Origin: Heloderma charlesbogerti
Lineage: Eukaryota; Chordata; Lepidosauria; Squamata; Helodermatidae
Reading direction: 5' to 3'
Assembly (NCBI GenBank): GCA_026122225.1
Contig: JANEZZ010002884.1
Coordinates: 1-64,000, forward strand
DNA: 64,000 nucleotides
The notes beneath the pieces were generated by a model that was not told the origin of the DNA, did no database searches, and saw nothing but the letters and a program-made list of their open reading frames with translations. The position numbers and the translations under genes are program-made. Each line of letters starts with the position of its first letter. The stretch's first letter is position 1. Shown piece by piece: positions 43,996 through 55,797 of the stretch.

Positions 43996-44889
43996 GGGGA
44001 TGTACGAAAGTCACTTACCTTTCGCGGATTATGTTGATGGTGTTGGGGGGAGGCATTCTGTCCCTCCCCCAAGAATCCTCGCCGGGGGGGAGGCAATCCG
44101 TTCCTCCCCCCCGGAACCCTCCGCGGCTGGCTGTGCTCTGCAGCCGCTTCGCAGAGCAGCCGTCCAGGCCCAGCCAGGCCATAGCCGTCCGCAGCCGGAT
44201 TTCTGGCCACGGAGGGCCCTGGGGGGGGGGGGAAACCGTGTACGCAAATGGCGGCAGCAATGGCCACCGACTTTTGAGTTCCTTATTTTTGCCCTTAATC
44301 TAAGTAAATATTTGTGTAGACTGTGACGGCGAAAATAAAGGGGAACACAAATAACGTAGTGGTCGCTATTTGCATCCCTTTTTGATTCACTGTTTTAGCC
44401 TACGTAAAGATTTACGTAGGCTAAAACAGTGAATCAAAAAGGGACACAAGTAGCGCCCGCTATGCTATTTGTGTTCCCCTTTATTTTCGCCATCACAGTC
44501 TACATAAATATTTATGTAGATTAAGAAGGCAAAAAAAAGGAATGCAAATGGCGGCGGCCGTAGCCACCACCAATTGCGTACGCAGTTTTGTTTTTTGTTT
44601 TTTGTTTTTTTTAAAACCCGCCCAGCCATGATAGGCTACGTAAAGATTTATGTAGCCTATCATGTCATTTTCATTTCTTTTTTTTTACAAGAGTGGAAAT
44701 GGCAGCGGCGGCAGATGGTCGGAAGACCAGCCGCCCCAGCCGCCACCGCAGCTGCCATCGGAGCCGCCGCCCCCCGGAAGATCCGCCCCAGGTAAGTCTC
44801 GTCCCAGGGGGGATCCGCGGTGGGGCGGTGGGGTGGCAAGCCGTTCCACCATGCTGTTCAGATCCGTGGCAGAATTCTCTGACATCCCT
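43996..44889. mobile_element. Palindrome-module hAT MITE, largest uninterrupted copy
   Basis: The left end is End 1 (GGGGATGTACGAAAGTCACT, first base lost). The right end is End 2 (GAATTCTCTGACATCCCT). At 894 bp it carries the most modules, including one inverted repeat of about 224 bp at 44299-44522 and another hairpin at 44627-44667. A donor-like GGTAAG lies at 44791. No convincing target duplication is visible. Confidence 0.85.
44299..44522. repeat. 224-bp compound inverted repeat
   Basis: The centre is GA at 44409-44410. The inner 34-bp arms (44375-44408 and 44411-44444) are exact complements. Farther out the arms continue at high identity, including GGCGAAAATAAAGGGGAACA (44329-44348) against TGTTCCCCTTTATTTTCGCC (44472-44491). 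Confidence 0.92.
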
Positions 44890-45958
44890 TCTTTATATAC
44901 AGTACTCCACACATTACTACCATGCCTAGACATCAAATGCTTACTGGCCCAGCCAGGATGATTCCACTCCCGCCTCAAGAAGCTTGCGTATGCAGGCAGC
45001 CCCTTGGCTTTGGGAGTCAACAAAGCTCTGGCCAGCCTTGCATCCATCACCATCTGAAACCAGCCCAGGCACAGGAGGCAGACTGCGCCTTTTGCCCTGC
45101 GTCCTGCAACCAACCTCGACAGGTTTGATATCGTCAACTGTGTTAAGGGTTGTGAGCACTGTGACGCCTTCCTTTTCAAGTGTGAATTGTCAACTCTTTG
45201 CTGCCATGGCTGAAAGTTTTCACTACCACCACTCTTGGTTCCCATTCTTATCTGCAACATTGTCACCGATGGCTCCATTCTGGGCAAGAAATTCCTGAAG
45301 GACGTTCACAAGGACAGCAGTACTCTAGGCTTTGCTTCCTCGCATGCAGCCCTCAAGACTGTACAGCCACAAGATCCTAATCCATTTATGTTCAGAGTGC
45401 AAGGGTCACTTTGCAATCCAATGAGCACTGTGTGGTCAGATGCACCTCCAAGCTATGGCCAGCTGTACATCCTTGACACCGATGAGGCCACTATGGCTCA
45501 ACAGCACACTGGGCTGCACCTTGCTGGAGCCAGTCACTAACCTGCTACTTAATGTTTACCCATGCGCTACTGAGAACTGGCAGGTCAGTGAAGTCCTTGA
45601 GCATGAGAACTCTGCTGCATTTGCTATACCTATGGACGTATCGTTGTGCTTCCATCACGATGGCAGAATGATGAAGTTTCTGGCTCAGTCTGTAAGATCT
45701 AATGTTCCCCGTGTCTTTGAAATTGCTTCTGTGTTCTTAGCTTGGATGGCTTTCCTCTGGCTGATGGTTGTCAGCCTACACCTCTTTTCTGCCATGGACA
45801 ACGCTATGTTGTCATGAGTCACATGCACTCATTTGTAAACCTTAAGAATCAAATGACTGATGGACCAGAACAAGGACGTTACAGGGGCATCCCTGGAGTC
45901 GACACCAAGAACACAATATTTAAGGAAGTTTTGAAAAGATCAAAGATGTAACACTTGG
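44890..45958 (+). mobile_element. Helitron-like relic, copy 3 (tentative)
   Basis: This is the longest copy. Open stretches give ILGKKFLKDVHKDSSTLGFA, FMFRVQGSLCNPMS, PPSYGQLYILDTDEATMA (45235-45537), then EVLEHENSAAFAIPMDV and LCFHHDGRMM (45440-45814), and end with DGPEQGRYRGIPGVDTKN, ...KRSKM and a stop near 45951. The FRVQG...YGQLYI.D pairing is the main reason for the Helitron_like_N idea. An AATAAA follows at about 45971. Confidence 0.4.
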
Positions 45959-46960
45959 AATGTTTCAAATAATAAAGTTAGTTATCTTAAACTTATCTTT
46001 ACATTTCATTTTTCTTTGCTAACTGGGGTCATAACTAACCAATTTGTTGAATATAATTTAGTTCTTCCCGAAAAAGATGATGCACAGTTCTGATGAGCTC
46101 ACTGGAAGTACTAATAGGGGGAGATCCTTCCGTTGTATGGCAACCACCATTCATTCTTTGATCACTGGTAATCCTAGCTGGGAAACTCCCCCAAGTAGTG
46201 TGCACCTACATGCGCATAAGGAATGGGGAAGATGTGGCCCTCCTGATGTTCTCGGACTGCAACACCCATCATTTTTCCCCATGGGCTAGGCCAGTTCGGG
46301 CTGCTGAATGTGCAGTCCAGTGCAGTCTACTGCTATCTGGAGGGCCACACGTTCCCAATCACTGGTATACATCCTTAGAGATTTTCATCTTGGCTCTTTT
46401 GTGTGAGTTTTTTGAATACAGGCAAGTGCAGGCTCACCTTTCTCCCTGGACAACCAGAAGATGGAGCTGCCTGTGTCACTTCTCACAAACATGTTTTTCC
46501 CCAGTTCTGCACCTCGCCTCGAGGCACTCAGATAATCCATGTAGTTGCAGCTGTGCAGCTTCCCCTGATCATTATCCAAAACATAGTGATCTATTCTGAG
46601 TCTTGCCAAAGCTCCAGAGATGTTGTGCTTCCTGTTTTCCTTGGAGACCAATGATGTAAACATCAGAATGAAAGGCAGCTCCAGGAACCCTCCTGCACCG
46701 TGCCTGAAAATCTTGGTGAATAAAAATCTCCTGTGCTCCTGAGAGCCTGGGCTCAGATTTAGACAGGCCAAGATTTCCATGCCTGTGGTGTAGTTTAGTA
46801 CACCACCTCCCACCACTGCCTATGGCTCAGAATTGGATGTCATTGTAAAGACACTGCAGCCTTGATCTCGCAAGACTTTTCTCACGTCTCCTGATTAGCT
46901 GGCTGTGGAGGTGAAAGGAAACTCAGAAAGCAGGAATAGCAGGAGGGAGGCAGACCCAGA
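45959..46960 (+). other. Upstream of V2R exon 1, unit C; repeats, no gene seen
   Basis: 46077-46125 is an inverted match to 17760-17806, and 46166-46373 is the interspersed repeat also at 35177. 46385-46960 is unrecognised and should hold the receptor promoter; no clear TATA box is visible. Confidence 0.45.
46166..46373 (+). repeat. Interspersed repeat, second copy
   Basis: This is about 95% alike by eye to 35177-35375, with one extra AGTCCAGTGC-type duplication near 46325. Confidence 0.65.
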
Positions 46961-47178
46961 ATGATATCATTGCTGCTGCTGCTGTTGCTCCTGCTTCCTT
47001 ATGCGGCCGGTCAACTGCAGGAGACAGACTGCCTGAGGACTCAGAAGAAAGAGCAAGAGTTAGGGTCCTATTATTACTGCCCAGGAGACTACCTCATCAG
47101 CGGAGTCCTGTCTTCACAGTATTTCATTTGCAACAAACCATACGTTTTCTCTGAGTCCCCTTTAACCAGGGTTGTCAC
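46961..47178 (+). pseudogene. Vomeronasal type-2 receptor, exon 1 with signal peptide (unit C)
   Basis: ATG at 46961 opens 72 codons plus two bases before a GTAAGT donor at 47179. The start MISLLLLLLLLLPYAAG is a signal peptide (about 17 residues). The mature part has CPGDYLISGVLSS, typical of V2R exon 1, where the receptor N terminus carries the GD(F/Y)LIGG-like motif. The split codon (AC|T) fits the acceptor phase of exon 2 in unit B. The exon is intact, but exons 2 and 3 are missing downstream and exons 4 and 6 of this unit are broken, so it is scored as part of a pseudogene. Confidence 0.85.
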
Positions 47179-48360
47179 GTAAGTGATGCTGATGATGCAA
47201 TGCTTCCCAATCCGCAATCCGGTTGTCCCCATTTACGGGAGACTGTCCATCTTTTCTGGTATCTCTGGTCATCCCTGATAAATTGCTCTCCTGAGTTTTG
47301 CCACTCTGTCCTTTTTGGAGAAGAATTGGGAGCTTCATTAAAGTGAAAGCATCATTTAGTTCAGTACGCTCATGTATGACTGGATCCATCGGTTTCCTTT
47401 GCATTGTTTCAGCCAAAAGAACCAGCAGCCTCTTTGATAGTAAATGTTGTGCTAAGACACAGGCTGGAGCTGGGGAGGTTCTTTCTTGGGAGTGGTCCAA
47501 ATGCAAATGTTCGCACAGAGGTTCCCTGTCTGGAATAATTACAGGGCAATAGATCTAAGGCTGAGCATCTTTCTTCCTCATCCACCACAGTACGTGACTG
47601 TAAATCCTACTGCATTCTGTGGGATTTACTTCTGAAGAAACCATATGCGTATGTGTGTGTGTGTGTGTTTATGTAATGGGCATTAGACCCATTCAAGAAA
47701 AAACACAAGAGATAATATCAGGACACAGGGATACAGTTTCTTCAGTTTAGCTCGTGCAATCAGCTGAGTGCTCATACGCATGATGATTAGTAAATAATTA
47801 GCCACCTCTTTGTTGAGATAGCTGACTTTTCCAAGGCAGTGAATGACCAATCTTTCCTCAGAATGCCCTGGGAAGTTAGTCAGCAGGGGTTCTATATGTG
47901 CTGAGTGAGCATTTGTGATATCCAGAAAAAATGTCTGTGTGGAAAGTAATGCCCATAGCCTGCCTTTCACTTTTAACAGCTACAAAAGAGGAAGAAACCA
48001 TACCGTCGCCCATTGTGTACCTTCTTCAAACCCATAGGCCAACTTTCAATGCTCTCCCCCCTCCAGCCACAAAGTGGGGACAAAAAGAGTGTTCTCCTTT
48101 GTTTCAGCTGGTGGGAGGGGAGCATGAAAGATGGGAATTAGGAGGAGAACCAGATGCTGCATTCTCTTTTCATGGCTGCCAAATCATTAAAGAGACAGCA
48201 TGAGCTCCAAGTTACGAACTGGCAACCTTATGCAGGAACATCCTAAATTCACCACTGGTTGTGGTACTGGATTCTAAGCTTTTAAGGAACTGCAAATCCA
48301 GAGGAGACGAAAACTCAACCCGAAGGGTTTTTAAATCAGCAGCAACTCATTAATTCTGCA
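47179..48360 (+). other. Unit C intron 1 joined to intron 3; exons 2-3 deleted
   Basis: 47740-47885 matches the intron 1 block at 17975 in unit B. From about 48390 the sequence matches B intron 3 (25210 onward). The stretch that holds exons 2 and 3 in unit B (about 18120-25200) has no counterpart. (GT)n lies at 47651-47668. Confidence 0.6.
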
Positions 48361-48992
48361 GGTCCAGAGCTGCAAAGTGTGCAGTCCCATCTTCGGACTG
48401 AATCCCGAAAAACTAAGCAAAGTGTGCTGCTTTGGAGGTGCCTTGTCATGATCCGAAGTGGATCAGAGAAGCGCCAAGGTGCCCCTAAGCGAAGCAGCTC
48501 ATTGCCAAGGCTCCTCAGTTCCACTTGGATCTTCAGGGGCATTCTGATGCCTTCTGAAGCACAGACAGCCCATCTCCAAAAGGTAGCAACTTGCAAAAGA
48601 TATGGGAGGGGGAGAGGAAGGGGAGGCAGGAGGCGGAAATGGTGAGCCTTGGTGAATGGCATCTCCAATTGCCAAATAAGGGCAGAGTTTAACCAAGCAG
48701 TCTCCAAACAGTGACAGTGGTGGAGGAGGGGGGCAGAATTGGAGTGGACTCATTGGAGAGTTCAGTCTGCTTTCATTTCAGTGTATGTGTGTGTGTGAGA
48801 GAGAGAGAGAGAGAGGGAGGGAGAGGGCGAGGGCGAGGGAGAGGGAGAGGGAGAGGGAGAGGGAGAGGGAGAGGGAGAGGGAGAGGGAGAGAGCGAGCAC
48901 TGATTAGTTGGTGGTTTTGGTTTATGGAGTGTTATGCGCACATGGTGTGCGTGCTTGTACTTTCTTCTTCCTTCCAAATCCAACTTTTCTTT

Positions 48993-49036
<44 letters not shown>

Positions 49037-49295
49037 TCACTTGTAGATCCTTTATTTGAAAAACCAAACACTTGAAAAGTACGGAGTTTGAGTTTACCTC
49101 TTTCTGTTCCTTGTTCTTTGTATCTCCCCTTCCCCTCCTACAATAAGTTTTACACTTCATTATTTTCTTGACTGTTTTTTTCAAAAAGGAGAAATACAAT
49201 AAAAACTACTTTCCTTTTCCTTCCCTTGCCTCTTTCTTTCACTTCCACGACACCCTTCTCAATTTCATGGCCCTTAGTTTCATTCTGTCTACATT

Positions 49296-49331
<36 letters not shown>

Positions 49332-49905
49332 CTCTCCTGTCCTTTTTCTTTGCTCTCCTCCACCTACCCCCCTCCTCCTTTCCCATATTCCTTCCTTTCC
49401 CATTTTTATCACATTTCCCTTAAACAACAGCAAGAACAAGAACAGTTAAAAACCATGTTGTCTTCTTTTGTCCTCCTGCCTTGCTTGTAGGTAGTCCAGC
49501 ATTTGCTTTTCTTTTGATCCTCTCTCTCTCTCTCCCTCTCTCCTTGTGTGTTCATTTTTGTGTTTGTGTTTGTGTTGTGCTCAAGCAAGCAGTGTGTGTC
49601 AAAGTACGACACAGTCCACATTTCAAAAAACAGTAGGCAAAGCACTAAACACACATTAACATCTATTATTTGAATAACTCAAAACCACCCTGTGTTGCAA
49701 AGCAAGCAAGCCCAATATGGGGCAGCTTCAGCATCTTGTTGGCAGGTGGATGAGGTGGGGCTGGGATTAGCAGCCCTGGTCGGCAGTCAGGCTCTCCCCT
49801 GGTCCAGATAGTGAGTGCTGGTGTAGTGGGGCAGCTGAATGTGGAGGCAAGTTGAAGTGCTTAGAGGTCACTGACCGAGGAGACATTTCAAAGAAACCTA
49901 CAGCA
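48361..49905 (+). repeat. V2R intron 3 segment, unit C (segmental duplicate)
   Basis: This is homologous to 25210-26640 and 16-1230. The microsatellites differ in length: (GGGAGA)n at 48830-48890 is much longer than in B and absent from A, (TTTC)n is at 48988-49037 and (CA)n at 49299-49328. Confidence 0.8.
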
Positions 49906-50790
49906 GAGATCAGGGAGAGTGACCTCCTCCACTCCAACAACTAACTTCTCGGATTATTATCCCTCCTGAGTTTGATTTGTAATTCTAAGAAAAGCACATT
50001 TTGGCGGTTCCTAGTGCAACAACTCCTTTGCCAGACTGTCTGAAATTTGGCAGGTGGAATCCCCTCCATAGGGGATGCCAGATTCCCAAATTTCATGTGT
50101 TTAGCCCAAAACCTGTAAACCTGACAGCCATTTCTATTTTTCAATGCCAGTCAATGAGAACATGTCATATCAGAATGATTCGGCTATCCAAATCTAGCTT
50201 TGGATTGGGGTCTGAAGAGAAGCGGTTGGGGTCAGAATCAGCCTGAAGCAAGGCAGGGCTGCTTCAGATGGTCCAAAGTCACATCCAAATTGTGATGGGG
50301 ACTCTGTTCACAGCCCTGGTTTTGGATCACTGCTGCCAGCCCTAATACCGCCCTTTGGCTAGTGGTCTCAAGAGGGAGGGCGGTAGCAGCCCAGATGCAG
50401 TTCCTGATTCTCTAGCCCATTTCCATTTGGATTCCCTCTCTGGTTATGTGACTGAATCAGTCTTGGTCTCAGGAAGGATGACCATTAAAAGAAACAAGGG
50501 GAAATCCATGCTGCTGATTCTACTCAATCTCACATCTCCTTTGACATGTCTGTTTCCTCTTTCCCCCCTGAGTAGTGCAGAGGAAGCTGCTCCAGCTGGT
50601 CTCAGGACTATAGAAGCAAGCAAGCTCCCAGAGAGGGCACGATCACAGCAAGCGAACAGGGAGAGCAGACGGCAGTTGGCCAGGGGAGTTCAGCAGCAAA
50701 GGTCAAGGGGGAGGCAGCTAATGATGGGGGTTTTTTATTTGTTTTTTTAAATCATTTCTTTGTAACCCACACTTCCATACCAGTGGGGCT
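49906..50790 (+). other. Unit C intron 3, continued; no gene seen
   Basis: This is colinear with 26641-27530 in unit B. Confidence 0.5.
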
Positions 50791-52560
50791 GTGTTTTTCA
50801 CTTCCAGTGAATAGAGGATGAAGCACAGGCTATTCCAGTACAATCAGAAAGTGAGAAACATAAATCTAGAAGAGCAACAGCAAGCTGAGGCAGAATGGGA
50901 AACTGCTGAGGTGAGGAAAAATGAAGTAAAGGATACTCCTTGGAAAAACGTGACAATTAGGATCAGAACAACTGGAAGCCACTCTAGACCAGTGGAAGCA
51001 TTGGAACTACAGTATCATTTCCAGGTACTTGAGGATGAGACTGGAAGACACGGTGCAGAGGAAGAATTAGAGGGGACCCCGCATGAGAGCAAGCAAGAGG
51101 CTGAAGGTCAGTCAAACAGAGGCGATGAAAACAAGGCTTACAACAGGAAGAAGAGATGACTAGTAGTAGTGGGAGACACCCTGCTGTGTGGGATCGAAAC
51201 CTTAGTATGTCGTGAAGACCCATGGACTCACCAGGTAAGCTGTCTCCCAAGAGGATGGGCTAGAGATGTGTCTGAAGGGTTCCCAATGCTCATAAAGCCC
51301 AATGACAGGTATCCCTTCCTTCTCATCTATGTGGGAACAAATGACACCGACAAGCAGAGCTACAAAGAACTCACAAGACTTTCAAGCTTTGGGAGGGAAA
51401 CTCAAGTACTTTGGGGCTCAGGTAGTTTTCTCATCGATCCTTCCAGTAGTTGGAAGTGGGATAAAAAGGGAAAGAAAAATACTCCAGGTGAATGGCTGGC
51501 TATGAAGGTTGTGCTTGCATGAGAAATATGGAGTCCAGGATGGCGGGCTACATTTCCTGGCAGATGGACCAGTGGCAAATGTACATCAGTTGGATCCACA
51601 GTTGGCAACAGAATCGGACTCAAGGAGTGCTTATCAATGGGACCTTCTCAAACTGGGGAGATGTATCAAGCGGGGTACCACAAGGCTCATTCCTGAGCCA
51701 AGTGCTCTTCTACATTTTTATTAATGAGTTGGATGAGAAGATGTAGGGAATGTGGATCAAATGTGCAGATGACACAAAATTGGGCAGGATAGCTAATACC
51801 ATGGAAGAAGTTACAGAATTCAAAGTGATCTTGAGAGGCTGGAGCTCTGGGCAGAATACAACAGAATGAAATTTAGTAGGGATAAATGCCAAGTTCTGTA
51901 CCGAGGAAAAAGAACCCAAATGCACAATTACAAGGTGGGGAATACTTGGCTCCAAAGGACAACAAGCAAGGAGGATCTTGGAATTGTTGTCGATCAGAAC
52001 CTGAATCTGAGACTTGCAAATCACATGAAGTACAAGTTGCCCTCTACTCTGCACTGGTTAGGCCTCAACTGGAGTGCTGTGTCCAGTTCTGGGCACCACT
52101 CTTTAAGAAGGATGCAGACAAACTGGAGAGGGTTCAGAGGAGGGCAGGAAAGATAATTGGGCAATTGGAAACAAAGCCCTAATAGGAGAGGCTGAAAGAA
52201 CTGGGCATCTTTAGCCTTGGGAAGAGAAGACTGAGGGAAGATACAACAATACTCTTGCCAGGATCTCTTCTTGGTCATCCCAGAATGCAGGACATGGAAT
52301 CATGGGCTCAACTAACAGGAAGCCAGATTCCAGCTGAATATCAGGAGAAACTTCCTGACGGTTAGAGCAATATGACAATAGAACCAATGACCTAGGGAGG
52401 TGTTGGTCTCTCCCACACTGGAAGCATTGAAGACGAGGCTGAACAGCCACCTCTCAGGGATTTTGTGACTTGGATTCCTGCACTTACCGGGGGGTTGGAC
52501 ACAATTTTCTTATAGCCCCCTTCCATTCCTACTATTCTATGATTCTATGATTTTACCATC
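50791..52560 (+). mobile_element. CR1 LINE with internal deletion (orthologous to B copy)
   Basis: The ORF1 part has VVVGDTLLCGIETL, LLIYVGTNDTDKQSYKE and FQALGGKLKYFGAQVVFSSI. The RT part has VLINGTFSNWGDVSSG, VPQGSFLSQVLFYIFINELD, ADDTKLG (about 51765-51790) and LVRPQLECCVQFWAP. The 3' end has ATTCTATGATTCTATGATT at 52537-52555. It shares the same deletion between ORF1 and RT with the copy at 27531, so both descend from one insertion. Confidence 0.88.
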
Positions 52561-53601
52561 AAACCTCTATCCTTCTGAGCCTAGTACACTGGTGTTGGAG
52601 GCACTGAACTCCAGTTCCCCTGCTACTGGAAAGGGTGGTTTCAGAAATTAAGATTCAGTGATCATTCTTTGATCTCTGGAGCTGTGGCATCCCAGATGGT
52701 ATATGACCTTGTCCACCAATTTTGTTTTCATTTTGGTAACCATCCTCTCTCCGTTTTATCTGGCTATCATCTTGATGTGTTTTGTGAGCATCCCATCTTC
52801 TGTGGCATGAAGCAGCTCCTGGCAGTCACTCCTGGTGGCTGCTCCAGGGTCCAAAATAGCACTTGGCCATAGAGAAAGCCCATGGCAGTTAGAGCATTGC
52901 CCACAGTGGAAAAGACTCTATCCAGGAGACTCTATGGTCATGGCCTGGAAGTCCTCTGGAATCTGTTGAAACCCTGGGGAGCTCTCCAGATGACACGATC
53001 AGTCACCTCGGGACCCTTAACACTTTTGCAGAGGGATGGTTAGTTGAAGTGGCTTACTAAGCATGGGGAATGTGGTTTTCTGCCCCACATGACACGCTTA
53101 GCCACCAAGGTGAGCAGAGATTCCTTAACCATTATGGCTTAGCATGATGTCTGAACATGCCTGGTATCTTCATTATGAGTAGAAATGGGCAGGTTTTGGT
53201 TTAAAATCTCTGCAAATGATCAGGCATCGTTACTTCTGCCCTCTGTTCAATGATGGGATGCACTTTGTGTATGAGGATTTTGGTCATGTGCCAAGGTGCA
53301 CTTTTTACTAATGTGCACTTGCACCTCCCCCCCCCCGGTAAAACAACAACAAAAAGTTCTGCAGGTTTTTCTAATCTGTGCAACTTGGGAAAAACCCTCT
53401 CTTAAACATGATCACTTTTGAATTGGTTGCGGATCATTCTGACAACTCTAGTTGTGACTGTGAACAGCCAAAGAATGGCATTGTGAGCCCAGATGGGATG
53501 TGCATTGAACATGGAAGATCACAGCTCAGAGTGATGATGCCTAAGAGATGGACTACATTTTCATGATTCCTAAATCTAGCCTGTTTTCTCTGTCATTGTA
53601 G
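52561..53601 (+). other. Unit C intron 3, 3' part; no gene seen
   Basis: This is colinear with 1859-2907, including the block missing from B. The acceptor (TCATTGTAG) precedes exon 4. Confidence 0.55.
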
Positions 53602-53772
53602 CTTCACACTTCCTTACGAGACATCCAGTTTTCTAATGCTTCCATGGGCGGACTGTATCTGGATAAGACTGGGGAACTGGCAGCTGACTTTGATATCGTG
53701 AATTGGGTGATGTTTCCCAATGAGTCTCGTGCTAGAGTGACTATTGGGAGTGTGGAGAGACAGGCATCTCGA
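53602..53772 (+). pseudogene. V2R exon 4, 5' part cut by an inversion (unit C)
   Basis: This is identical in sense to unit A exon 4 from LHTSLRDIQFSNAS through SVERQAS, then runs straight into L2 sequence. The missing 3' part is found reversed at 55798-55898. The last 44 bases (53729-53772) are also present, inverted, in that second piece. Confidence 0.9.
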
Positions 53773-54720
53773 TGGAGATGGAGGTACTCCTGGTGGGTAG
53801 TTCATCTGCCTGGCTAGTTGATATTCAACCTTGTTCTGGAGGGGGTTGCACCCCCCCAAAGGATTATGTTCATAGTTTTGGGGTACTCTTTGACCCAGAA
53901 CTGTCACTTGAGGCACAGATGAACTCAGTGGCATGGAGAACTTTTTATCAGCTTCGGCTGGTATCCCATCTACGTCCTTATCTGGACAGAGAGAGCCTAG
54001 CTGCAGTTATCCATGCTCTGATAACCTCTCACCTGGATTACTGCAATGCGTTATACGTGGGGCTGCCTTTGAAAGTGGTCCAGAAACTTAAGCTGGTGCA
54101 AAATAGGGCAGCAAGATTCTTAACAGGGACTGGACTTTGAGCTCATATTACGCCAGTACTTTACCAGCTGCACTGGCTGCCAGTCCATTTCCAGCCCGAT
54201 TAAAAATGCTGGTAGTAACATTTAAAGCCCTTCACGGCTTGGGTCAGGCTATCTGAAGGATCGCCTCCTCCCATGTGTTCCTGCTCAGACCCTGAGATCA
54301 TGCTCAGAGGCCATTCTCCATGCACCCCTGCCAAGGAAGTGAGGCAGTTTGCTGGCACGAGGACAGCCCTTTCTGCGGTGGCTCCTCAGCGGTGGAATGA
54401 GCTCCCTAGGGAGGTTCGCCTGGCACCTACGTTGTACTCCTTCTGGCGCCAGGTGAAGACCTATTTATTCTCCCAGTATTTCAGCGTTTTAGCTTCCTAG
54501 TCTTTTAGCTTCAGTGTTTTAAATCTGTATTGTAAAATCTCTGCATTGCTGAAAGGTTTCATTCTGGTTGTAGTGTTCTGTTGTGGTTTCAAGCTTTCAT
54601 ATGTTGCATTGTTTCATGCTTCACTTTGTAGTTTTAATTTTTGGGAACCACCGAGAGAGCTTTGGCTATTGGGCGGTATAGAAATGGAATAAATAATAAA
54701 AAACAAAGGCTTCCAGCACT
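53773..54720 (+). mobile_element. L2-like LINE 3' part (inside inverted segment)
   Basis: The sense frame has MEVLLVGSSSAWLVDI, FGVLFDPELSLEAQMNS, RTFYQLRLVSHLRPYL, ITSHLDYCNALYVGLP and QNRAARFLTGTGL, then a decayed tail. It ends in CCGAGAGAGCTTTGGCTATT and AATAAATAATAAA. It was antisense to the receptor before the inversion, as are the L2 copies in A and B. Confidence 0.85.
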
Positions 54721-55200
54721 GGCATACGTAGTGAGCTGGTTTGTGAGCAGAAAATATCAACTTCATAGACCTGAGGGTGAGTTGTCCTGAGTATCACAGT
54801 AGAGTTGGACGACTCTCCCAACCCCGTTCCCAGGTCAATTAGATTCCCAGGCCAAATGTTTTGAGCACCAGTTGGGTAAGGGAGAAACCCCCCTACTCTT
54901 GTGAGTGTGTCAGCCGTTTGGTGTGAGAGAGGAGGGGAGAGGCATTGCTCATGGGTAGAAGGAGACATCTAACAGGGATGCTTGTAAGATCCCGTTTGCT
55001 GGCTCCTTTGGTCATGCTCTAAGGAGAAATAGGCAAGCAACCAGCCTAGAGAAAATTGTGCTCCTGGGACCCTAATAAAGATTCACGGTGCAAACTGCTT
55101 TGTCACCTGAAGGGAGGTGTGGATCTTCTTTGTACATATTTATTCTACATCCATTTTCTATCCAGGAACTGCCACCTTTTGCACAATTGGCATATTTCAC
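54721..55200. other. Unidentified segment between two L2 tails
   Basis: An AATAAAGATTCACGG word at about 55073 could be a poly(A) signal of an LTR, but no TG...CA ends or duplications were found. Confidence 0.3.
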
Positions 55201-55695
55201 CTTGATAACCAAAAGACGTGATGACTGGGACTGACAGGATCAGGACCCCAGATCAATACAGCATAGAAGCACCCATCCATGACCTTAAGATCATCCTCAA
55301 CAGTCCTTCTCCATGAGCCCTTGCCAAAGGAAGTGAGGCAGGTGATTACTGAGATGAGGGCTTTTTCTGCTGTGGCACCCCGGCTGTGGAATGAGCTCCC
55401 TGGAGAGGTTCGCCTGGCACCTACATTGTATAACCTGGTGCCAGGTGAAGACCTTTTTATTTTCAAGGCATTTTAGCATTTTAGCTTTCAAGACTTTTAG
55501 CTTTGCTGTTTTAAACCTGTATTTTAAATTCCTACACCGCTGCTTGGTTTTATTGTGGTTGTATTGTTATATTGTGCTTTGGATGTTCTATATATTGAAA
55601 TTTGTTTTATTGCGGGCAGTTTGGTTTTAATTTTTGTGAACCACACAGAGAGCTTTGGCTATTGGTCAGTATAGAAATAAATAAATAAATAAATA
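55201..55695 (+). mobile_element. L2-like LINE tail (inside inverted segment)
   Basis: The sense words GGAATGAGCTCCCTGGAGAG and CTGTTTTAAACCTGTATTTT end in (AAAT)n. This is the counterpart, in reverse, of the tails at 3238 and 30432. Confidence 0.8.
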
Positions 55696-55797
55696 AATGT
55701 TTAGAAGCTGGGGGTGGGGGTGGGAAATGCAAGACGGTGAATATTCTTAGAGTTTAAGAGATAAGGCCAATAATAGGACAAAAATCCTTTTCCCTAC

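Noticed and set aside
48762..49199. 145-residue ORF and similar ones at 149, 25568 and 48711
   Set aside because: Translations of (GGGAGA)n, (GA)n and (TTTC)n microsatellites with repetitive SPSPSP or FLSFFLSF residues.
54721..55200. Solo LTR
   Set aside because: An AATAAA is present but no TG...CA boundaries or flanking duplication could be identified.
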